A stretch of DNA of 64,000 bases from contig NC_071330.1 in assembly GCF_010183535.1 (NCBI RefSeq), positions 7,669,717 through 7,733,716 on the forward strand, in the 5' to 3' direction. Below the pieces are notes generated by a model. The model searched no databases. It had not been told where the DNA came from and worked only from the letters and a program-made list of their open reading frames with translations. Position numbers and translations under genes: made by a program. Below are positions 12,101-23,040 of this stretch, one piece after another. The first letter of the stretch is position 1, and every line of letters starts with the position of its first letter. The DNA comes from Caenorhabditis remanei (lineage: Eukaryota; Nematoda; Chromadorea; Rhabditida; Rhabditidae).

Positions 12101-14635
12101 TCTTCATGCTCATCTCCAGACGGTGATTCAGCATTCGGAGATTCCAGTTCAACAGAGTCATCCAACAACAGATGCCGTAATTCCGCGTTTTCGTCGAACG
12201 ATTCGTGCAGAGACTCATTGAACACACCGAGCCCCACTCAGGTCAGATTTCGAACATTATAGTATTACACTAGAAGAGAAAGAAGAGAAAATGAGGTACT
12301 TGTAACTGATGAGAGGATGTATAGAGTAGTACACAAAACAAGTTGTAACCAGTTGCCGCTTCGTCATTACTCCAATGATTGATAAGTGGTTTGAACAGAA
12401 AAAATAGGATTTGAATGGCAGGGTGGTTCGAATCTGGAGTACCAACTGCAGATACATTTAGATACAAAACCGAAATTCCCTTTCAATTTTCGAACCATCA
12501 CAATATCAACAAAAACCAAAACAAACAACTCAAAACTGTCACAATACAACTTCTGACACCTTCTTATTCCACCTCACTGCATATAGCTTTCTTCTTTTTG
12601 AATCAAATAGTGCGGCACTTCTTGAAGACGCTGCGCTTCTTATTCCCCTGTACTATTCTCCGAGAAAGCGCGAATGTTACATTGGCAATTGACCAATTAA
12701 TAATGGACAGGTGAACTCCGCATTCGTCGGCTTCTTCTTTTGATGTGTAGATGGAAACAAATTTACTCACAATCTGAGATTCTGAGATAGAAATGTTGGA
12801 ACAAAAAGAATGAGAACAGTTTTTCATGAAGATTGAGTGTTTTTTGACCAGAACATATTTGTAACAGATGGTAATTACAGGTTTCACCAAGAAATGGAGA
12901 GTTAAGTGCAGAGGAAACGAAAGCACTCAAGATTCGACAAGCTCTGGAGAAGATGAAAGAAGCAAAAGTAACAAAGATTTTTGTGAAATTCTTTGTCGAA
13001 GATGGAATTCCTCTTCAGATGCTTATTGATGAGAGATGGACTGTTGCTGATGTAAGATATTGAAATGTTTGCAGCCGAAGATGATTTATTTTTGTTTCAG
13101 ACGTTGAAACAGTTGGCTGAGAAGAATCATATTGCATTGATGGAAGATCATTGTATTGTTGAAGAATTTCCAGAACTCTATATAAGTTAGTTGTTTTTTG
13201 ACATGATTTCATACTAATAGCATCCAAAAGCCGTAAGATTACTTTCATTTCTGATGCATTTCTTTTTCAGAGCGAATCTACGAAGACCATGAAAAAGTAG
13301 TTGAAAACATTCAAATGTGGGTTCAGGACTCTCCGAACAAGCTTTATTTCATGCGTCGTCCGGATAAATATGCCTTCATTTCTCGTCCAGAACTTTATCT
13401 TCTTACTCCAAAAACATCGGATCACATGGAAATTCCTGCTGGAGATCAATGGACAATCGATGTGAAACAGAAATTCGTTCATGATTATTTCAATCGTGAA
13501 CCAGTCGTTCCACCAGAGATGGAAGGATTCTTGTATTTGAAGACCGACGGAAGAAAAACATGGAAGAAACATTACTTTGTCTTGAGATCAAGTGGATTGT
13601 ATTATGCTCCAAAGAGCAAAAAACCGACGCCAAAAGATTTGACTTGTTTGATGAATTTACATTCGAACCAAGTTTACACAGGAGTTGGATGGGAAAAGAA
13701 GTACAAATCTCCGAATCCATGGTGTATTTCAATTAAATTGACTGCATTACAAATCAAGAAAAGTCAGTTTGCAAAATATATTTGCGCTGAAGACGAAATG
13801 TCATTCAAAAAATGGCTGGTTGCACTGAGAATCGCTAAAAATGGAGCTGATCTACTCCAAAATTTTGAAAGAGCTTGCCAAATCAGAAGAGAAACGCTTG
13901 GACCGGTATCCAGTATGTCAGCTGCTTCTTCATCAACTGCTATTTCTGAAGTGCCAAATAATCTGAATATGCATCAAAGAACTCCGTCTGTTGCTTCTTC
14001 TATTCAATTGGGATCTCATCTCTTGAATAATCAAATCCCAACACGCCCACTTTCAGTCAATGTCAGAAATCAGTCTCCTGCATCATTCTCAGGTAAGAAT
14101 AGATAAGAAAACTTGAATTTATGTAGTCAACTTTCAGTGAACTCATCTCAACCATCCCAGCCATCTCCCTCGATAATATCTGAAAAGTTGGAAATACAGT
14201 ATGATGAGCAACCAACTGGAACAATAAAAAGAGCTCCATTAGATGTACTCCGTCGAGTATCCCGAGCTTCCACATCGTCACCAACGATTCGTAAGTTTTA
14301 TCAACTTGATCATTCCTATTGTCGCAACAAAAAAGTTCCGACATTTTTTATTTCGATAATATTTAAGCAATAACTTTTTTCCAGCCCAAGAAGAATCTGA
14401 TTCTGACGAAGAGTTTCCTGCCCCACCACCAATTGTTTCTGCAATTAGAATGCCTCCTCCAGTCACATCTCCGAAGCCATGCACACCATTATCTGCTAAA
14501 AAAGCTCCTCCACCGCCACCGAAACGTTCCGAAAACACGAAACTTCAAACAGCAACTCCGATGGCACCGGCGAAAAATGATTTGGAAGCTGCGTTGGCGA
14601 GAAGGCGAGAAAAGATGGCAAGCATGGAGCAGTAG
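6160..14635 (+). CDS. mig-10: MIG-10: RA-PH adaptor of the RIAM/lamellipodin (MRL) family
   Basis: The coding exons are 6160-6271, 10665-10760, 10808-10980, 12071-12241, 12881-13051, 13101-13185, 13271-14092, 14138-14290 and 14385-14635. Together they give 677 residues with phase kept at every junction. The N-terminal part is acidic, then Ser/Gln/His-rich. A Ras-association domain follows from about residue 213 (starts [14 protein letters not shown]), then a PH domain from about 353 ([20 protein letters not shown]). The C-terminal tail is proline-rich with a run of prolines, the expected profilin/Ena/VASP- and SH3-binding region. Known family role: MIG-10 links Ras-like GTPases and phosphoinositides to actin during neuronal migration, axon guidance and excretory-canal outgrowth, at the plasma membrane. 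The 4.4 kb intron after exon 1 contains an alternative first exon. Identity is secure; the chosen start is the first ATG after the acceptor at 6149, and further upstream coding exons are possible. Confidence 0.93.
6272..10518 (+). other. Large first intron of mig-10 (probable internal promoter)
   Basis: AT-rich intron without a supported gene. It contains an AT-dinucleotide run near 8632-8657. It also has a short GC-richer island near 6493-6585 that can be read as Arg-rich protein but does not splice in frame to the next mig-10 exon with a good donor. The 3' part probably carries the promoter for the 10519 alternative start. Confidence 0.5.
8632..8657. repeat. AT-dinucleotide microsatellite
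   Basis: A run of about 13 AT units inside the large mig-10 intron. Confidence 0.85.
10519..10579 (+). CDS. mig-10: Alternative first coding exon of mig-10
   Basis: An ATG at 10519 opens 61 bases that end at a GTATGG donor. Splicing to the shared exon at 10665 keeps frame (phase 1) and replaces the 6160-6271 N-terminus with about 20 different residues, beginning [13 protein letters not shown] possible acceptor (ACTTTAG) lies 15 bases upstream of the ATG. C. elegans mig-10 is known to use several alternative N-termini, so an internal promoter here fits. The exon is inferred from frame and splice signals only. Confidence 0.65.
11086..11118 (+). repeat. Trinucleotide (GAA/AAG) microsatellite in a mig-10 intron
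   Basis: About 11 AAG units lie between the mig-10 exons ending at 10980 and starting at 12071. A glutamate/arginine-rich open frame over it is only a shadow of the repeat. Confidence 0.85.
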
Positions 14636-14887
14636 AACGTTAAAATTCCTTTTTATACACATTCTCTTTCAAAAATTCTTGTTATTACCGGTGCGCTGGA
14701 AACTGAACCTGAAAATTCTTACATGACCAACTTCTTGTAGCCTTCCAACCACCATTCACATCGCTTTGAAATACTTTTTCGAAGAAAATTCTTTATTTAT
14801 TACAATTACTTGTTTCCTTCTTAACCAACATGATAATTTTATTGCACATGTTGAGAAATAAAAAATTTTCAAATAAAGAGTAGATTT

Positions 14888-15536
14888 TTATTGGAAATCA
14901 ATTGAAATCGTTCGAGTTGGCGTATACTTTGCCAACTCGATACCACTTGAATTTAGAAAAGCGTGGAATTCATGCTCCCAATTTTTTGAATTGTTTGAAG
15001 GGCTCCAGTACCAGATTTTTGAAATCTTCATACTGCTGATCCTTTCCCAGCATTGCCTACAATCATGAAAACTCGTAATATACATTATGAAATTCTCGTC
15101 ACTGTCATTTGCTTTTTTCTCCAATTTATGAAGCGCTGAGACGATTGCACACTGACAGGAATCTTCTTTGAAGACAATTTCTGAAATTTAACGAATTATA
15201 ATTTCTTACGACCTTCATCCTACCCCCTGAATAACCTGATGCAATTTGATAATGCTCTTTATCGACAATATAACATCCACTAGGTTGAGATGATGTACTC
15301 ATCTCGCTCAGCATTCGTGCCATATACATGTGATGTTGGTGCCATGTGATATAGTCAAGACGTTTTCCGGTTGGTCCTGCGCCTGGTGAGCAAATCGACT
15401 GGGAGGTTTTCTTTAAATACAATTACCATCCAGCAAATCAGAGAATATAGTTTTAAGGGAAATATTGAATTGTTTTTTAACTTACTTCTGACGATTGTAC
15501 ATATACGGAAGGTTTCTCTGATTCAAAGTTCGACAT
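14888..15536 (-). CDS. dCMP/cytidine-deaminase-like protein, probable pseudoenzyme
   Basis: The exons on the minus strand are 15536-15486, 15398-15224 and 15180-14888, giving 172 residues. The second donor is GGTAGG and the intron is 43 bases. The middle of the protein (KRLDYITWHQHHMYMARML, then a GCYIVD segment and ASGYSG) follows the fold of deoxycytidylate deaminase, in which the family has KR-DYI-W---FM-(A/V)AFL and G-(A/C)-IV. Active family members then have a zinc-binding HAE motif. Here the aligned segment reads C-A-I (QCAIVSAL), so the histidine is cysteine and the catalytic glutamate is isoleucine. The PCxxC motif reads DCRQC. Deamination therefore looks unlikely, although a Cys-based zinc site may persist. 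The gene is convergent with mig-10, about 250 bases away. Family assignment is moderately sure; the function is unknown. Confidence 0.6.
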
Positions 15537-15646
15537 ATCTAGCAGTAGAACTGTCTGAAATGATAACAGTTGAAACATTGAAAAAAATAAACGAATATTC
15601 GGTTCTCCATCAAAAAACTGGCCAGTGTGCTTCTGAATGAAAATTA

Positions 15647-16053
15647 TGGGCCTATTCTTGGCAAGCAAAAAACGTTTTTCGCTGCTTTTTTTTCGATTCA
15701 CGTAACCAGAAAATCAGCGAAAAACTCTTAGTTTTTCGCTGATTTTTAAACGTTTTTCGCTGGTGTTTTTACCGTTCGCTTCGAGACCTGCGGTGTCGAA
15801 AAAGGCATGTGCCAGCGAAAAATAGTTTTTCGCTGATTTCCTTCTCTCGTGAATTGGAAAGAAGCAGCGAAAAACTATTTTTCGCTGGCACATGCCTTTT
15901 TCGACACCGCAGGTCTCGAAGCGAACGGTAAAAACACCAGCGAAAAACGTTTAAAAATCAGCGAAAAACTAAGAGTTTTTCGCTGATTTTCTGGTTCCGT
16001 GAATCGAAAAAAAAGCAGCGAAAAACGTTTTTTGCTTGCCAAGAATAGGCCCA
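15647..16053. mobile_element. 407-base foldback MITE, PIF/Harbinger-like
   Basis: Two 189-base arms (15647-15835 and 15865-16053) are almost perfect inverted copies around a 29-base spacer. The ends read TGGGCCTATTCTTGGCAAGC and its complement. Both sides are flanked by TTA, a 3-base target duplication typical of PIF/Harbinger elements. The arms also repeat an internal AGCGAAAAA motif many times. No transposase is present, so it would be non-autonomous. Arm identity implies recent insertion or gene conversion. Superfamily assignment rests only on the TTA flanks. Confidence 0.85.
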
Positions 16054-16242
16054 TTAATTCATGAATCCAATATTTAATTTGGTTTTGAAAACGCCGCGTT
16101 AAAAAGCATTTTCTAGGTCATGAGGCGTTTGTTAGGCCATCAGGCAAGTGCGCTCTTTTTGCACGTGTTAGAGATTGAGAGACATCGAGAGTCGCAGTTG
16201 ATATATATTTTCGTAACTTTCTTCCTCAAATCAGTTTGAAAA

Positions 16243-16994
16243 ATGAATAAATTTCTCGAAAACAATGAATGGGCTCGTGATTCATCGTTCAATCACTTCT
16301 GGCGGCATTATGACATCTCTAAACGGTGGTTACAACATCATGCTGAAGCGACTCAACACTGTCAGTGCGTTTATATTTTAACAACTTTTAATATATAAAT
16401 GATTTTCAGTACACACACGAAGACACTCTTTTCATAAGCCATCGACAGAGTGCGAGTTCAGCAATGCTCCCGAACCTGAAGTTATTGAAGAAAGGTTATC
16501 CCGATGTGAGATTCGAAACGAAGACGCCGGTGAAATAGAAGTAGAAGATATGAGCGAAGAAATGAAAGAATTTTTTGCAAAAACTCATGATCATCGGCGG
16601 AAGTGTAAGACTTTAGATCACATTCAGTTAATTTTCTATTAAAAATTTCAGTGAAAGAGAAAAGAGATGCTGCAGAAAAGAAGAAAGAAGATGACGCGAA
16701 AAAAGGAAACCAGAACGAATATATCAATGTCGAACAAAGTAATATTAAATAAATCCTTTTAAAAAATATGATGGGCAACAACATTTTTCAGTTAACGTCC
16801 GTGGACGAGTCGAAAAATCAGCCGATCATCGCAATGCTAATGTGGAGTTCATAGAAAAGCGGGAAAAGGCGAAGAAAGATTATGGAATTGCGGCGACGAA
16901 GATTCTGTCGATGGAGAGTTCAATAGAAATGCAGTTCGAAACTGAATACGCTTCAAATCCTAAACTCTGGCCAAATATTCCATTAAGATTCTAG
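16243..16994 (+). CDS. Gemin8 homologue (SMN complex component)
   Basis: The exons are 16243-16360, 16410-16604, 16652-16738 and 16792-16994, giving 200 residues, all with phase-1 introns. The N-terminus has the aromatic/His pattern of Gemin8 (FNHFWRHYDISKRWLQHH; vertebrate Gemin8 has ARYWQHY--AM-W---H). The central part has an MSEEMKEFFAKT--HR segment like the vertebrate EELR-YF--TE-HR. The C-terminus (KILSMESSIEMQF, ending WPNIPLRF) matches the vertebrate AKIQAMEAAVQLSF...WPVIPLKF. Gemin8 bridges SMN-Gemin6/7 in the complex that assembles Sm cores on spliceosomal snRNAs, in cytoplasm and nuclear gems. The gene sits 148 bases before the acceptor of the next gene, so the two may share an operon. 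Assignment is strong on the C-terminal signature. Confidence 0.8.
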
Positions 16995-17156
16995 CATAAC
17001 AGTATAAAAATTTTTCAAGCACCCAACCTATTCTTTCTTCTATTTCTTTCTTTCTTTTTTTATAGTTTGGTCACTGAGCCTATATTATTTCTTGTTGAAT
17101 GCCCAACTTTTCACAGAATGACAACATCATTCATCTTTTCAGCGCAATTCTCAACA

Positions 17157-18658
17157 ATGGGAAAGAAAAAGTTTGTTGAAAATGACGACGGTACTACTGA
17201 GGTCCAGGAAATAAAAAGTGAAACTCCAAAGCCGAGTAAAAACAAAAAAGATGAGGATTATCGAAAAAAGAATCTCGGAGCTAACATCAAAACAACGAAA
17301 AAGAGCTTCAAAGAGCAGTTTTTTATGAATTATGAAGATGGACTGAAATTGATCAAAAAGATGAAAGGAAAAGGAAAAGGTGGGCAATTAGTTCAGAGAA
17401 AGATGCCGCGTCACATTTCTCTGCCTTATCACATGTCAGGAAAGGCAGCTATGGATGAAGCGTGTGATTGGATTGCTCAAAATACAGTTGGCAAGTACAG
17501 AAAAGAGTAAGTTGGATCAAGTTATCTATTCGAGATAGTATGTTTAACTACAGATACAATGGAATCGTTGTCGCTGTTGGAAGTGTCGAGACTGCTTCCG
17601 AACCACGCGTCATTGCTGATCAATACGCATTCCATACTGACGTTGCTATAAATCAAATAGTTTTTATGTGAGTTTTGAAGAGTCCCGACCAAAAAAGCTT
17701 TTATTCAATTACAAATAACATGGTTTTTGAAAATTTAGTTTATGCCTATCAATTAATCAATATCTGTTTTTCCAAATATTCCAGCCCAAAAATTGGTGAT
17801 CAGTACGAAGCAAAAGTGAAGTATGTGCAGGAAGGTCTTATGGTAGGAGTCGTCATGGATATGATCACAATTCATGTAAAACAAAATGATAAAACTTTTG
17901 GTAAGTGACGACACCTGATTTATGTGTTCATTATAATATTTCCAGAGGATCAAGTAGCCATCAACGATAAAATTCTTGTGAAATACACCGGAATTCGTAT
18001 CAAAAACTCATTGTGCCATTTGAGAGGAGACTATGCGAAAATGGTAGAAAAGTGAGCTGATAGGTATTTTGTTCGAAATACCCAGACTTGTCACGGGCCG
18101 GGCCGAAATCAAAAATATTCCCGGCCCGTTTTAAAACGTGTAGATTTTTTTGAAGTGTTTGGAATTTTTTTTTGAAAAAAGAATATTAGCTCGGCTCAGT
18201 TCTTACAACTGCGCTCCACCGAAATCCTCTTGAAAAATGTCTCTTTTTCTCTTAGTCTCTCAGTTTCACATCATTTTTCTTCAGTTTCTGTAGAGCACGG
18301 TTGTAAGAAGCGTGTCGTGCTAATAGTTTTCGACTAAAAATTCAAAATTCAATTAAAAGGCGAATGTGTATGATAATATAATCAGTATTACTCTAAAATT
18401 TCCGAAATTTTAGAAAAGTTTTGTTAAAAAATGAGCACCCACTTTTGAACCCGGGCTGGGCCGAGAGAAAGTTCGACCGGCCCGATTTTTGACAAGCCTG
18501 GAAATACCCAATGAATGTACTATTTTGAAAAGTTGACAATTGTGTAGTTTTGCAGAGCTGAAGTAGAGGAGGAAGTCGTTGAGGATGAAGCAGATGAAGA
18601 GTTGGAAATAAAGGAAGAAGTGGTGGAAGAAATAAAAGAAGAAGATATGGAAGAGTGA
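17157..18658 (+). CDS. RNA polymerase I subunit RPA43/POLR1F-like protein
   Basis: The exons are 17157-17506, 17554-17667, 17785-17900, 17946-18051 and 18556-18658, giving 262 residues. The start is the ATG 15 bases after a TTTTCAG at 17142 that looks like a spliced-leader acceptor; an upstream in-frame ATG would lie before that acceptor. The protein has a Lys-rich N-terminus. An SHS2-like segment with HISLPYHM and YNGIVVAVGSV comes next, then an S1/OB-like segment (PKIGDQYEAKVKYVQEGLMV ... DKILVKYTGIRI), and a very acidic C-terminal tail. This order fits RPA43 (TWISTNB), the stalk subunit that contacts Rrn3 to start rRNA transcription in the nucleolus. From memory the C. elegans gene of this kind lies close to mig-10. 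A hAT MITE fills the last intron. Family call is moderately sure. Confidence 0.65.
18083..18500. mobile_element. hAT-like MITE (418 bases) with 8-base target duplication
   Basis: The ends are 11-base terminal inverted repeats (CAGACTTGTCA on the left; TGACAAGCCTG on the right, complement CAGGCTTGTCA). They are followed inwards by GGGCC-rich palindromic sequence. The element is flanked by GAAATACC at 18075-18082 and 18501-18508, a perfect 8-base duplication. CAG ends with 8-base duplications are the hallmark of hAT transposons. An inner inverted repeat with arms near 18200-18220 and 18290-18312 is nested inside. It lies in the last intron of the RPA43-like gene. Confidence 0.85.
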
Positions 18659-20227
18659 TTTCATCTTGAATTAATTTAATTCTTCAAAAGTTCTGTTTTT
18701 GTTGATTTTCTTGTTCTTTTTCGTTTTAGCTGTTATTTTCTAAATTTGTTACATGAATTTTTCTTGACTCCAACTGTTTTTCACAAGATTCCGAATGTGT
18801 CAATACGATGGCCGTGTCAATCTTTCCTCCTGTTCAGAAAGTAATTTGGCATAGTGCCAATTCTCTTCTCTTTTTGTCTTTTTCTGTCTGCGCCTCTCTT
18901 TCGCACACAACGCTCATCTTGTTGGAGAAAACCGACGATATGAGAAAGTTTCATTCTGTTATTTGATAAGAATTTAATTCAACATCAACTTTAATCACTT
19001 TAAATTTCAGAAGATGTTATCTATATGATTGAACATTTATTTGATGAGAAATGAGAAATAGTATCCAAATTTCCTTTTTCTCCTACACAGGTGTTTCTAG
19101 TAGTATTTGTACTCTTTTGTGCAGTGTTTTGAGCTGTTTTGCTTCGCAGGAGAGTGTTTTTAATTCAAAATTCAACATTTATCTGTGTTCTCTAGAGGAA
19201 GAAAATACATACTCTTCACAAAAGTTGCGCAAAGATGAAAATTGATTCTAGAATCCTGAAATCTCTGAATTCAAATCACTCACTAATCTAATCCACAATA
19301 CGTCATTGTTTATATTTCCTATTTCCCCTCTCTCATTTTTCGAGTTTTCTGAAAATTTCCGAGTTCCAACCAAACTTGTGATCGATCCTTGGACGCATCT
19401 ACAGAACCCCCATTTTCTACCGTATACCCTCTCATTCGTTGCGAGACACAACCCAACCACCACACTCGTTGATTTCTCTCAGTCTCTCTTCTTCTCCTAG
19501 AGGAAAAATACATGCGTCGTTTGTTCGGTTTCTTTCTCTCCGTGGTTCAATCGAAAAAAAGAAAAAACCGAGATTTTCTCTTCCCCCAGCTTACAATCCG
19601 ATAAGATCTTCATCTAAGAACAATACTCTCTTTTTTATCTTTACTTCTGATATCAATTGAATTTTTTCTGACTTTTAAAAAACATTTTCATATTTGTTTT
19701 CTGCTTTTTCATCTGCAAAAAGAAAATGGGAAAGAAAAAGACGATTCGGAACAAAGGAACAAGTCAGATCTAGTTCAAAATTGAAACAATTTGAGAGTAA
19801 TGTAAAATTGAATTTGAAAGAAGATTTTCAAGTTATTGAAGTAGTTACTATATAATTTGTTGTTTAATTTCATCGTGAGCCTTCAGACTATGTATTTCAT
19901 GAAAAAGCAGGAAATCCAATTTAAAATATCTGGAATATCGGATTCCGTAACTTCTCAAATTGTAATACTCAACATTTTGTTTACTTTATCCACCGAGAAG
20001 TCTGTTAATTCTTTTTTCATATCAAAACGACTCCCGATCCATAGTGATAACAGATCATTCTAAGATTATTCTTCTTTAAACAGATCCCAAAATTTTCTGA
20101 CATGACACATTTTTCGATTTCTTATCTCTTTTTTTTATACTTCATTATGTTATCTTTCTTTGCTTTCTACTCTCTTTTACGAAAAAAAATGAGAAATGGC
20201 CGAGAAATAATTGATCATTATTTTAGT
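18659..20227. other. Intergenic region, no gene seen
   Basis: This runs from the RPA43-like stop to the next start and is AT-rich with poly-pyrimidine tracts. Short open frames have no splice support or family similarity. It presumably contains the 3' UTR of the upstream gene and the promoter of the next. Confidence 0.5.
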
Positions 20228-21459
20228 ATGGCTAGCAAAACTCGCCGAGCTGCTGCCATGGTGAAAGCCGAAAAAATGAAAAAAGATGAAGAAAAAGGAA
20301 AAGAAGAAGAAGTTCAAGATGAAGATGACGATGGACCACCTCCATTAGAAAGAGAAGCAAGTTGTGGAGAGAATGATGATACTGATGGAGATGCTAAAGA
20401 AGAAGATGAATCAGAGGAAACTTCTCCTAATGGAATTCACGATGCAGATGATGATATCGAAATTTTGGAAAATAAAAATGAACCGAAATTAACTCTGAAT
20501 TTGCTAGAAGCGCTGTCGACTGTCTTCTCAGCTGATCCAGAAACATCTCCAGCCAATAAGAAACGTCGCATCAGTCCGACATCTGAAAATTCGGTGAAAA
20601 CTTTGCCTGGTTCTGGAATGAAAATGACACCAAGTAAGTGATCTTGAGCATGCCAGTCATCTACTTGTTTAACCGAATTTCCCTGTGTTCCAGCTAAAAT
20701 TTCCTTCCTCTACTCTTATATTCATTTCAGTTCCCAAATCTCTTCTTCTTCGCCCTTCGTCCATGTCATCAACACTATCGACGCCTTCAACACGTTTCAC
20801 TCCTCTTCGTCAACTGCCTTCTGTTGCAGGAACTTCTTCTGCTGGACCTTCTGGAAATAGGAAATATGGATTACCACCACCGATTCCACAATCCCTACGC
20901 AATATGGCTAATGCTGTTGCTCCTGCAGTTGGAGTTGGATCGAATACATCATTGGGACCAGCAAGACTTTTAGAAAACAGAAAGAGAACGTTTGATCTGG
21001 CAAAACGGGCATCAGCTTTGGTTGCGTACAATGGTGGAAGAGCTGGAGAGAAGTTCATAAAGATAGCCCCGTCTACAGGATCATCATCTTCTTCTGGTAC
21101 ATCGACGTCTTCATCGACAGCCGCAATTGATTTGCAATCAATGCTTCGAGATCAATCTCCAGTTCGAATGCAAGTTTCAGTAGGAGGAGAGTATGAACAA
21201 TCAAATGGGGATACTCTTCAAGAAGCATTGGAAATGTCAGTTATTCAGAAAGAAAGTATTGCAAATGTTGCAAGATCGTCAACTAATCACTCTCTACTTC
21301 TTGGTATGTGATCAACTTTCTACATTTATTTTTTGTTTTCTGTTTTCAGGTTCCATGGTTTTAAACGGTTTAAATACTCTCCAATCCAGAAGTTCAGATG
21401 AGTACAACAACTTTGCCGGAGAACTTTTTTCTCTAATCACAAAATATAACATCAATTAA
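20228..21459 (+). CDS. Unknown acidic, Ser-rich (probably nuclear) protein
   Basis: The exons are 20228-20633, 20731-21303 and 21350-21459, giving 362 residues. The ATG at 20228 lies one base after a TTTTAG acceptor-like site, so longer open sequence upstream is probably not translated. Residues about 10-90 are dominated by Lys, Glu and Asp. A KKRR basic patch near 117 could be a nuclear signal. The middle is Ser/Pro/Thr-rich. The C-terminal third has two possible helices (TLQEALEMSVIQKESIANVA; EYNNFAGELFSLI). I do not recognise a domain. It could be a chromatin or transcription cofactor, but that is only a guess from composition. Confidence 0.7.
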
Positions 21460-21997
21460 CCATTTCAATAATGTTCTCTTCTTTTTTCCTTACTTCCTAA
21501 TCTCTCGTTCAACGATTCTACTTCATTCCTCCATTCTTTCTCATTCGAATTGTTGTTTGCTCTCTTTTTTCTTGCTATTAGACGGCTACCCATGTCATGA
21601 ACAAGTATTAATAAAGAATTGGCGGAATCGAAATTTGTGAATTGAGAAGTGTTGTTTCAGGATAGATGGTCTACAATTGAAATGCTTATTAGCGTCTTCC
21701 GCATTTGGAATGAAAATTCGGAATTCATTCAGAATGCAACGTTATCAATAAAAAGTCAAACAGAAATTTGATTTATGTGGAAACTTTCGAGAGTTAGAAA
21801 AAGCAAGTTGTTGAAATTTCGTCTATCAGCCACGTTGAACTTTACTTTGACCGCTAACAGTTCGACCGGTTCGACCGTAACTTGACAAGGTGACAGAGGG
21901 CAAGAACAGAAAAGTTCAAAACTTCTGAACTCCCCCAGTTCAACTTTCTCTTCATCATCAACACTCATCTGTCTACTTTGGAAATCGACAAAGAAAA

Positions 21998-23040
21998 ATG
22001 CCGGTGAGGAAGTAGCGAAATATTCAATCTATGCTCAAATCTAAACTTGCAGTGGTTTATCCCGGCAATTCTCGGAATAGCGACAGTAGTTGCAATGGTG
22101 GTCCCAAAACTAATAAAAGGGCCTCCACCCCCTCCAGCTCCTCCACCAACAAATCCTCCGCCACCTACCAATCCTCCGACGGAAAAACCGAATCAAACAT
22201 TCCCTCCGTTACCAACGTTTGCACCGATAACTCCTGCTCCTACAACTGAAATGGATTATACGCCTGGAATTATTCTGCTTGTTGTTCTCTTTTTAGTTTG
22301 TATTTCGTATTCTGGTGGAGGTATTTGGTGGTATATGAGAAAGAAAAGAGAAAAAGAAATGGCTAAAATGCAACCTGGTTTTGATAATCCGTATGATATG
22401 GAGAGTGGATCAAGCACTGGAACTACTGGTACTTCTACTTTTGGTGGTACGACTTCCACTACGGGTAATAGAAAAAGGTAGAAGACGTATTTAAAAAAAA
22501 ACTCATTCAGGTACGACAGGAAGAACAAAAACTACAAAAACAAGAGGAACAACTGGATCAACGACAGGCGCAACGAAACAGAAGAAAGATAAGAAAAAGA
22601 AAAGAAAGAAAGATAAAAAGAAGAAGGAAAAGACTCGAAGCCTCAGTGAAAAAGAAGATCCAAAAAGTCCGGTTCCTCTGTCTCCAGTTCCATCCAATCC
22701 TCCTATTCCATCTGCTCCTGGTGCAACTCCTAATGCTTCAACACCTACTAATGGTCCACTCCCAGATGCTCCAGCTCCAATTATTCCACCTCCTGCATCT
22801 TCAATAAAACCTTCAGAAGAAGTTCTTGCAGCTGGTCATTTTCCTCCTACTCAATCGGATCCATCGAATCAAGCCCCTAGTCCGGCTCCTGTTCCTGCTC
22901 CCGCTGCTCCCGATGGTTCCGCCGACTTACCCCCACTTGATAACACTGCTCCTAGTTGGAATCCTATCAGTGGACTCTTTGGAAACTCAGCACAACCAGA
23001 TGCTCAACCGGCCCCTCAGCAACCACCTCCGGCCCAATGA
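21998..23040 (+). CDS. Unknown proline/threonine-rich protein with two hydrophobic helices
   Basis: The exons are 21998-22003 (only two codons), 22053-22464 and 22511-23040, giving 315 residues. A hydrophobic N-terminal helix (WFIPAILGIATVVAMVVPKL) could be a signal anchor. Next comes a proline-rich spacer of repeated PP motifs, then a second helix (GIILLVVLFLVCISYSGGG) with a basic KKREKE stop, a Gly/Thr/Ser repeat, a very Lys-rich block and a long Pro/Ala-rich tail. The tiny first exon followed by a TM exon resembles the small membrane genes at 24.8-28.2 kb on the other strand. No family recognised. Exon joins keep frame. Confidence 0.7.
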
